From: Hydractinia symbiolongicarpus
Lineage: Eukaryota > Cnidaria > Hydrozoa > Anthoathecata > Hydractiniidae
Reading direction: 5' to 3'
Assembly (NCBI RefSeq): GCF_029227915.1
Contig: NC_079883.1
Span: 14,322,001 to 14,386,000, forward strand
Length of the DNA: 64,000 nucleotides
Part shown: positions 32,660 through 42,900 of the stretch, one piece after another
Layout of the letters: every line of letters begins with the position of its first letter
Position numbering within the stretch: the first letter of the stretch is position 1
The notes under the pieces: generated by a model
What the model saw: the letters and a program-made list of their open reading frames with translations, nothing else
The model's database searches: none
What the model was told of the DNA's origin: nothing
Position numbers and translations under genes: made by a program

Positions 32660-35235
32660 TTAATAACCACTGTTGTTGTAGCTGCTGCCACCACCATATG
32701 ACCTTCCTCCGCCACTACCACCACCACTACCATATGAACGGCTTCCATAGCTGTCACCACCTCCTCCATATGAACGGCCACCGCCATATCCACCACCACC
32801 ACCACGTCGGTCACCATAACCACCACCACGTCCTCGGCCACCACCATAACCGCCCCCTCCGTAACCACCACCTCCTCGAGGTCTGCCACCACCTCCCTGT
32901 CTTGGTTTCGATATTTGCACTGTTATTTCACGTCCGTTAATTTGCTAAAATTAATAGAAAAATGAAATCATTGTAAGTAAATTTTCAGAGTTTTTTTGTG
33001 AATATAAAAGGGCATTTAAAAGGGTATTGAAAAAAAAATAAAAAAGACAAGTGATAACAAGATTGTCACTATTTTCAATCAGTTTCCCCCAAGTTGCTGA
33101 AAACTAAAGAATTTGATGTATATGTATTTTAAGTCTAATCATTCTTAATTTTATTTTCAAAAGGCATACTTACTTCATTTTGAACGCCATCTACAGCATC
33201 TTGAGCATCATTGGAATTTTGATAGGTTACAAAAGCAAATCCACGTTTTCTTCCAGTTTCACGGTCAGTAGGAATCGAAACTAAAAGATCACGTTTATTG
33301 AAATTCAGGTTTGGGAAACTTACCTAAATTAGTCCCAGGTGGTCCCTAGTTACCCATGCGATTAAAAAAGACTGACACGCTGTATTATAGGCGATAACAA
33401 CAGAAAGAAAAAAATAGTTAGCTACAACAGGGTTTCCACCTAAAATGTGGTATCAAATTTCCTGACTTTTTGAGATCAAATTCCATGATTTTTCAGAAAA
33501 TTCTACAGCCAAACAGAAAAACAAATTTACTAAAACTGTTTAAACTGTATTTGTCGGGCAAACCAAAGTTTGGTTTGCTTTTTACAGATCAGAAACACGG
33601 CATAACATCAATAAGACATGCAATTTTTGAATTTATAGAAATAAAGTTCTAATAGTCTGAGTCAACTTTAAACAAAATATTCCCTGACTTTCCCACCAAA
33701 AGGTGTCTTTCTTCCTGACTTTTCCTGACCAGATAAAATTCTGACTTGACCTGACTCAGTGGAAGCCCTGCACAAACACGAATATCCTAACTTGCCGGAA
33801 ACGCCGCAAAAACTGGATTGGTTAACTGACTACCTCTTAAAAGGAAGTCAACTCATTCATACTGGTAATCAGTTATCTTCTCACTATAATATTATGAGCA
33901 GAGTTTCTCAAAGATCCATTTTAGGAGCCTTATTTATATTTTTATCGGTTTCCCAGAACAGCTTCTAAATCGAAATGTATTCAATTTGCTGATGACGCTG
34001 TTGTTTATGCTAAAGGTTATCACAGTCCAGATGATATTGAGGTGGTTTTGTGTTAAAGTTCGAATTAATAATGACTTTTAGTTGAACTGACCCAAAAATA
34101 ATCAAAAAAATGTTATGAGAAGAAATTGAAAAGCTAGATTGATATTTCTACGAGAATGAACTAGTGCTCAACCCTAAAAAAAGGAAAACTTCTGGTACAC
34201 CCAAACGTTTCTCTACTACTAGTGGTTTCATTCAACTGTCTATTCAGGAACACGTTATACATATTAATGCTAAGCAACAACTTCGATAAATCATAAATAG
34301 GCAAGTGGGAGATTAAAATTACTATCAAAAGGCGACCATATCTTAACTCTGCTGCATCCAAAATATACGAAATGGTGATTGTTTTTATTATATTGTACAG
34401 CTCATTCATAATCGTAAAAATGACGAAACAAAATCGATCCAGAGAAGAGCGCTGCAAATTACTGAAGTCATCCTTAGGAAAATATTTTTAACAATTTACA
34501 TTTTGTCATTTATCTCATGAGCAGAGTTTTTCTAGTGCCTTTTTAAAAATTTTTTACGTTTTTAATATGTATAATTTAATAAGTATTTTTTAGACTTACT
34601 TTAATTGTATTTATGTAACAGGACACATGTTAATAGCAGTAGTTGATATTTTTACTGAAATGTCTATGCTGTGTAAATATTTTTTAATAATAATAATAAC
34701 CACAGGTCTGTCGGACGACTTTCAGCTTTAAAAAAGAAAGAAACCCGAAATAAACATTCAAATTTATTACTGTGTAGAATTTATTCTTTTAATGTCGAGT
34801 GTGGTGTGGCAGAGTTCTTAAATTTTATATCGCTTATGCCATAAATAGTTGTAATAAAAACCCAGAAATAATAAACTGAGATTACAACAACAAAATAACA
34901 CCTTCCTTCTTCTCGACAAAATTTAAATGAGAACAATGAGCTCACCCACGTTGCATCTTGAACGGGCCCAGGTTTCTTCAGGCGGTTACAGACGAAAACC
35001 TCATATATACAGCGCTTTCAGCGAGTTGGCACCCTCTTACAAACACTTGCAAAATTTAGAGCAAAAGCTAGTAGACATAACCTTCTCCCATTCAAAAAAA
35101 AAAAAACTTTAACTTACTCTTTTCAATAACACCATATCTTTCAAATACTTGAGAAAGGTCATCTTCCTCAGCCCCATAGTCAAGCTTTCCAACAAATACA
35201 GTCCGCAAATCATTATTATCAAACCTGTCACCCAT
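32660..35235 (-). CDS. CIRBP/RBM3-like glycine-rich RNA-binding protein
   Basis: Three minus-strand exons, 35118-35235, 33174-33280 and 32660-32944, join in frame to 169 residues; human CIRBP has 172. One RRM: RNP2 VFVGKL (about 12-17), RNP1 RGFAFVTY (about 52-59), ending REITVQISKPRQ. The tail is RGG/GYGG-rich and ends SSYNNSGY. CIRBP and RBM3 are nuclear-cytoplasmic RNA chaperones induced by mild cold or stress in vertebrates; induction here is unknown. The start is 8 bases after CTTTTTAG, and the first residues (MGDRF) resemble those of the paralogue at 24007 (MGDRY). Intron 1 (33281-35117) carries a hAT-like MITE and a LINE fragment. A donor follows the stop by 6 bases, implying a 3' UTR intron. 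Confidence 0.93.
33428..33770. mobile_element. hAT-like MITE in intron 1 of the CIRBP-like gene
   Basis: Starts CAGGGTTTCCAC (33428-33439) and ends GTGGAAGCCCTG (33759-33770), inverted with one mismatch. CAGGG-type ends are typical of hAT elements. The interior repeats CCTGACTTT motifs. A clean 8-bp target duplication is not visible, so the exact edges are unsure. Confidence 0.65.
33800..34480 (+). pseudogene. Degenerate LINE (non-LTR) reverse transcriptase fragment
   Basis: Plus-strand frames, interrupted by shifts and stops, give DWLTDYLLKGSQLIHTGNQL, RVSQRSILGALF (normally GVPQGSILGPLLF), QFADDAVVYAK (the catalytic YADD-type box), NELVLNPKK and, further on, SKIYEMVI and SIQRRALQI. This order matches the palm and thumb of a non-LTR reverse transcriptase. 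The 5' half is absent and the fragment is dead. An (ATA)n stretch at about 34684-34698 may be its 3' tail. It is antisense to the host gene. Confidence 0.78.
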
Positions 35236-36989
35236 CTTTTTACTAAAAAGAACGTTGTGTGTGGCTTACAAGCTAGCTTTGGCGCATGCACTTTTGAGGG
35301 AAATTTGGAAATAACACAAACAGTGAGTTACTTTCTTGCAGTCAGCTCATAACAGACATTGTCTAAGTTTTTATGAAGACATATTACGAGGAAGCACGGA
35401 ATAGCAAGAAAAACGAGCTTAGGTAAGTTAATTCAAGAAAAAAAATTGACAAAAACTTACGTTTTATATGCAAACAGTCAACACGGTACGAACTTCAAAA
35501 AAGAAAGAAATGTGCGAGAAGCGCCAAGACAGAAGAAAAGGAATGAGCTTCCCACAATGCATTGGTTTAAAACAATGGTTAATATTCTCTGGACCAACAC
35601 TCCCTTCGTTTTCCAGAGCGCAGATTTTCATTTGAAACAATAAACGCACACCCGCAATGATATGAAAATTTCGTCTACCTCCGCTTGACTGCCTAACAAA
35701 AAAGATTGGTACTCATGAAGTGTAAATATAGTCGCGTTGTATTTTCTTAGCTGGATTTCTCAAGTATTAAAATATTGCATAGTCAATAGAAATTATTTTT
35801 CTAAAAAAGACTTCGATGGAACAGATAGGATCGGAAATTTGTAAATTCTGGAATCTGATCAACCTCGATCCTAGGGCAATTTTCCGCTTTTTTGATATCC
35901 AAGAAGGCGTCGTCTAGGATGTCATAAAGCGAAAAATCGGCCTGGGAACGACGTTGAAATCTGATTATCACGGAAAATTTATATTAAAACAAATAAAGTT
36001 ATAATTAGCAGAATAGCCATTTTATCCTGAACTGATAAAGATTTTGTTACCATGCTAAATTTCCCAACTCTTTGTTACTCGCACTCCCCTTAACTCGAAC
36101 AGGTTTTGATTCCCCGTGGCTATTTGAGTTATAGAGTCCACTGTAATTCAATGAACGCTGCACAACTTATCTTATTTTGTGAGGGAACGGCAGCTTTTTG
36201 CCATTTTTCAAGTATGCCGAAAGAGACAAGGAGTTAAACTCCGGCTTGCAAAAAAGACTACTTTGGGGATCTAGTACATGGCGTTTGAAACCAGCTAGTC
36301 AAACTCTCTAACATGGAATAATCCACGTCAAGGAAGATATGAGGACTTGAAAGTTTAAAATGTGCGAATCTAAGATAAAATATCTCACAGAATTACGTGT
36401 GGAAACCACTTTCAAAATCTGCGTTATCTCTCAGCGTTTATTTACAAAGATTATGGTACTTCCTACTTTTTAGTTTTTCTCTTTTTATCAGAATGATACT
36501 GTGAATACGGCTAGGGAAGCGGCAAAAATGTTCAGATCAGCTGACAAAGGATTTGAACAAAGTAAGATACTTAAAAAATGAATTTTTATTTACAGTAAAA
36601 ATATCATGAATACATATAATTGAAATTTAAAAATATGATCTTAAGTAAATAAAAAAAATAAAAAAAATCCCCCCTTATCTTCTGGCAATACAATGTTTCA
36701 GAAATTTTCCACAGTGCAAGTTGTGTCATTGCATGAGCTGTTGGCTTTTTAATCTTTTCTCTACAACACAGAAATCTATTATAACTGCCTTGTACCAGTT
36801 TAGCATCACTCGAACGCTTCATTTTAGGTCTAACTCGTTATTCTTAATTTGAAGTATGGATGTAGTGTGATTTTCCAGATTAATTCCGTGTAAACGAATA
36901 GGAAGCATCGCTTTTTCATCGCGGGTTTTAGAGTTCTTTACCTTGACACCCCAACTCACTTGCATGGTAGATCTCAATAAAGTTGTCTA
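35236..36989. other. Intergenic region between the CIRBP-like and protrudin-like genes
   Basis: Must hold the CIRBP-like promoter (35.24 kb upward) and the protrudin 3' UTR (36.99 kb downward). No domain is recognisable in the short frames, including 35446-35643 and 36604-36822. Confidence 0.4.
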
Positions 36990-39900
36990 TTAATCAAGTA
37001 ACTCTGTTGGCGTTGTTTTTAAGCGGTTCATGAGAAACACGCGACATGGTTCACAAACCAAAACCTTTTCTTGATACGCTGCCGGAGCTAAAAAACAAAA
37101 ATACAGAAGTGATGAAACAAAGACTTTTCTTCTCTTTATGTTAAAAGGGTGGCATGATAGAATTTATATTAGGAGGGTGGTATGCTAGAATTTATATTAA
37201 AAGGGTGGCATGGTAGAATTTATATTAGGAGGGTGGCAAGCTAAGATTTACATTAAGAGGGTGGCAGGCTTGGATTAACATTGAGAGGGTGGCAAGCTAA
37301 GAATTATATTAGGAGGGTGGCAAGAAAGGATTTCTATTAATAGGGTCGCAAGCTAAGATTTATATTAGAAGGGTGGCAAGCTAAGATTTATATTAATAGG
37401 GTGGCAAGCTAGGATTTATATTAATAGGGTGGCATGCTAGAATTTATATTAGGAGAGTGGCAAGCTAAGATTTACATTAAGAGGGTGGCAGGCTTGGATT
37501 AACATTGAGAGGGTGGCAAACTAGGATTTATATTAATAGGGCGGCAAGCTAGAAATAATATTGAGGGCGTGGCAAACTAGGATTTATATTAAGAAGGTAA
37601 TTTATATTAAAACTTAAAAAAAACGGGTTATGTTAATAAAGAAAAGGGAAATAGTACACAAGTTGTAGCATAAAACAATTGGTTACCTGTAGCACCAAGT
37701 AACGCTCTGGCCACTCGTGTGTTGCAACATTTCGCACAAAAACTGTTACCACAATGTCGACAATATCGCTGAAAAAATGAAAATTGCACTTTTTCTTTCA
37801 TCATTGGAGTACAAAAACATATATAGTACAAAATCAAAATACTGTATCTGTAAAATCTTGTATAAAAATCTCAACGTTACTGAAATGCTCATATGAACAT
37901 TTTGTAGTTAGTTATGCTTGCATATCATGAGAGAATCTCTTATTTTAGATCTGTATGTCGAATAAAAAGCGTTGATTCGTGCATTGCACTAGAAAGCAAA
38001 AAGGCTTTTACATTGGCTACGATTATTACATCCAAAAAAGAAAAAATATCTTACCCTTCGTTTCAAGATAGTGGAGGCGGGTTGGTCACAATTTGAACAC
38101 ACTCCTATAAGAAAGAGAACATTTATGCTTTATACAAACAAATTTAAAGCAATGTAACGACAGTTTGATACTTAGCAGCCTATTGGTTGGTCCTTTAATC
38201 TCTGAGACAGTAACTAAAGGCTAATTATCCACTGGAGACTCTTGGACGCAGCTTCTAACGTTTGGAAGTCGCCCTTCCTTATGCTAATCCAATACATTAA
38301 AAGATGGTTGCATCTATATTATAATACCCGTATACGGCTGTCCGTCTGTCTGTCACGCAAAATTGTAGCTTAGCTGCGCAAGTAGCGAGACGCACGCAAT
38401 GCGGTATAAAAAGGACGGGCAAACCCGTGGATTTTTCAACGGGCTAGACGACTAGTTATCGAAATTTTCTTTAGTTTTGAAAAGCAATGTTGAGGAGAAC
38501 ATTGTAAAACAATATGTTATTTGTTCTTATTGTTATTTACGGCAATTCGAATGGTCAGCCAATTTCTTTTGTTTTAGACTTTAGGCGTGTATATTTTTGA
38601 GTATGGGCTCACAGTTAGAAAATATACTTTAAAAGAAGTCGCACGTTTTCTCACAAATGTTTGTCTGCAAAAGCTTGAAGGTAGACTCGTCTTAATTTTC
38701 AAAGGCGTTAAAATACAGGCGTTGTAGCCAGAAAAAATTCTAAATATGGAAAGAGGTCTTTATTAGGTCTATATTATCATTCAACTGATGTATTCTACGC
38801 CTGAATGTAGGAACGTGACTGGAATAATCCGCACACATCTTTACATTACAGATACGACTTTCTTCGAGTGACACTAAAATCGGGCTCTTTTAAATGATGA
38901 CGAACATAGCGAAAAGCTGGGATGCACAAAAAATGTAGGTGGGCATTGTGTTAGCCGATTAGGTAAACAAAGACGAGCCAGTTCACCTACCAGCGCTCAT
39001 GTACCTCCTTCGAATTGATCTTGGTATAAACTTTGACATCATGGAAGCTATATGAAAATTAAAAAGCATATAAGGGTGAAAAAATAAAAAGAAAAATAAA
39101 CAAACAAACAAACAAATAAACAACTAAAAAAAGGAAAAAGAAGTAGAAATGTGAAGATCAGATCTTAAAGCAGATTTTCAGTTATTCGTCCTCTGTCGCA
39201 ACGAAAAATCTTTAGCACAACAAAAAGAATAATTAGCTGAGTAAAGAATCAAATCAGGGTATTATTGTTATTGTTATTATTATTATTATTTGTTCTATCC
39301 GTTTCGTGTTGAAGTGGAGGTATGTCCTTAAAAATAAACGACATCTACCTGATGGTTGATTGCCAGTCGGTCTTATTGAAGAGGCTCTCTAAAGAAAGGA
39401 AACATCACGCATACAAAACGCTGGAATTTTTGGAAAATTTAGACACAAAAACGTTTACAAAATAGCAAAGGTTTTAGTGCATGTGTGTACAAAATGTGAA
39501 AGCGTATTCACAAATTTTTTTGTTTAAAAAAAAACATGGGAAGGTTGGGTTTGAAAGATAGGCACTGTAACTAGTAATGATAGACCTTTTTCTTCACTAG
39601 TTTATCCAGATGAAAAAGCACCATAAAAGATTTATAAATCAAATATTTAAACCATTCTAAACACAACATTATACGTGGAAGTAGCCGGATATCGGATCCC
39701 TTATAGTGAAAAACAGATAAGACTGGGGCAGAAAAGTTCAGTTTGAAAAATCGGAATAAAACGAGTAGTTTTCTTAACCTTCCTTTTGACTGATGGTCCA
39801 ACTATTTCTTAAAAAATGCACCTTATTATCACTTAAATCGCCTTCATCAGATTCTGAACTGCTACTGTAGTCAAGTTCATCACCACCGATTGAAGCCACA

Positions 39901-42900
39901 TTCTAAAACAAGATTGCAAGAATTTCAATTAATATTAGAGCCTGCAAGAAGATGACTAAAAACAGGAATAATTTAAATCAGTCAATTGAAAAAAGTTAAC
40001 TGTGCAAAGCAATTTTCACATCTGCTTAAATTTACATCACGAAAAACGATACGTATCACACAGGCTATAATGTGAGGACAATATGCACATATGTAATTTT
40101 CCACAGGCCAACGGCTAGTTGCACTTATTACATGAACTTTGGGTAGGCAATATGTCATTGTTAAAAATTAGCCAAATCTTGAAAACAAAATTTACCTACT
40201 TCAATTGCACTAGTAATGCAATTTGAGAAGATTTTTAATTTGACACAGAAAAAACTATCACCAATATTATATTTGGATTGAACTTGTACTTTCTAAAACT
40301 TATTTCATAATGAAGTTTTGCAGGAAAGTTGGTATAGAAAAGACTTTTTTACAGAAAGGTCACATCTTATTGACATGATTGGAAAGGGTAAATCTGTTTA
40401 ATTTAAAATGACTTGTTCAGTACCGAAATTAATCACCACGTGATCCCTAAAGTAATTGTTGTTTTTTAACACGAAATTTTTCAATTCGTATGAATCAATG
40501 GTTCACATCACAGTTCACATTCCGATTAGTCAATGTACAGTTCACATTCCGATTAGTCAATGTACAGTTCACATTCCGATTGGTCAATGTACAGTTCACA
40601 TTCTGATTAGTCAATGTACAGTTCACATTCTGATTAGTCAATGTACAGTTCACATTCCGATTAGTCAATGTGCAGTTCAAACCTCAGTTATGATTTCAAT
40701 ATATATGTTCACTTGTGAAAATTTAAGTACACACACAGTTTTTCTCATTTTACACATCACTCACTGATAAACGACATGCTTCAGCAATGCTACACATAAA
40801 AAAATACAAAGAAGTATTACATACTGCAAATAAATGTTACCTCTTTCCTCTGTGTGTATTCTTTATTATTTTCAGCAGCATCCAGTTCAACTCTTGGTGA
40901 TTTAGGGACAGGTTTGAATGTCAAAGCAACCAGCTGATGTCTTATTCTTAAGACCATTCCAATTATAGCTACAATAAAAACAAAAAGCCTAAATTATATT
41001 TGTTAAAGCGGATCTTCCCCTTGAAAGAGTTCAACAAGTTTTCTTATATTCTTATATATTATATGTATTTTTTTAAATATTAAAATAAATCAACTTCACA
41101 GAACAATATAAAAACTCATTTTTATTTGGGTGCATTTTCTGCTGTAGCGCAAAAAGCTCCAGAGCTTTTAGTTAATTTTTGTTGAATAGTGCATGGGGCA
41201 CTATTCAACAAAAGTTACCATTGATTGGGAGATATTTTGTGCTCAAGAGCAGCTATTGAGCTAAGTGACAGAGTTGAATTTAATCTCAAAAAGCAAAAAT
41301 TCATTCTGTGAAATCTAATTTCTGCGAATTATTTGTGTTTTTTTTTTGGGGGGGGGGACAAAAGTTTGACTTTAAGGGTTATGGTAATACTGATTCAGAG
41401 AATGAGTCAGAGATCAGCAATCGAAGAACATTTGCTGCGATTGAGGCCATACAAGACAAGTTCAATGACAAAATAAGACCGATCACTTAAAAGTTACGAA
41501 ACATCCCGGCTAAAATCAAAAAATATGTTTCTTATGAAAAGTACATTGTCTTTGAAAATTAATCAATATTATGATGTACTTTATCAAGGAAGTGGCTTTC
41601 TTTCCGTCTCATTGCATTCGAAATGTTTAAAATAAAAAAAAATAAAAAAAAAAAGATTTAGCTTTGGGAATATTAAAAGGCTAGTGTTTGCACCCCCCTG
41701 CAAGCCATTTGCTGCTGGTTCTATAGTTGTTCTGTTCGTTAACTCCTGGTTCCCTGGTCGTTCCGTGAGAATGGTGCTTACCTGTTTTTGTACTTACGGG
41801 AAATTATCTTTTAATCAAACAGTCATATATAACAAAAATCCTCAAAGAAAATATAGATAAAAAGGTTATGCCAATTTCTTAGTACATAATAACCAGGAGT
41901 TTTACGTATCCACAGGAGACATGTGCACAGGGTAAGCTAAATCAGCAAAAACTTAGTGCACAAAATTTAAATTACAGGCAATTCGATTTTTCCCCTTAAC
42001 TCATGGTTATATGTGTATTATTACCCTGGGTTTTACTTTAATGAAATTGAACAGATAAACAGAAGTCTTTTTACAGATAACAGTGTTTTTACAAGCAGGA
42101 GGAATGCAATTAAACATAAAATTGGCTAAAAGATATCTTACCATAGTATAAATATTTGTTGACAATAAAACAGCATAGAATAATAGCAAATAAAACAGTT
42201 CCCATCTCAAATATATATAATGAAAATTCCAATGCTAGGGATGAAAGGAGAAATCTAAAAACAAATAGAATTTAAAATTTGTCTTAAAATATCAAAATAG
42301 CATAAAATCAATTTGTGGTTGACACATTGGGATCACTATGATTGTCAAGATGATACGCTTGTGCGTAATATATACGCACAAGCGCACAATGCACAATATA
42401 TCAGATATACCAGCAACAGTCTGTGGAGCGCAACTTTGTTGCAAAAATGAGTGCTAAATTTAAAGGTATATATCGAACTATAACTTGAAGTTATTGGGTG
42501 TGGGCTGAGTTGCTTAAGAATATGTCAGCAAAATCTTTTGTTTGAATATCGTGAGCAGTCCCTAATTTGAGATCGTTCAAGTAACCTTCCTAGAATTTTG
42601 AAATCTTGGATTTGCTAATTATTCCACTATTTGAACAATCTATTAAATTTTATAGATAAAATGACTAACTACAAAATGCTTATGACATTTAAGTTGTAGC
42701 CATGCTGTTTAATGAAAATAATATATTAAAATCAATGCATCACTCACAGTAAGGATGTTTTGGGTCTCTTCCAAGTAACGACACTAAACAAAAAGCAAAA
42801 AATATATATATATAAAACAGCATGTGTGAACGCGGTTGACTAAGGTAAAAGAGAAAAACACGAAGAAGCATTTAAATTTGTGCTACTTGCGTTGTTGTAA

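Noticed and set aside
37144-37610. CRISPR-like array
   Set aside because: Eukaryotic intron, tandem units without unique spacers, no cas genes.
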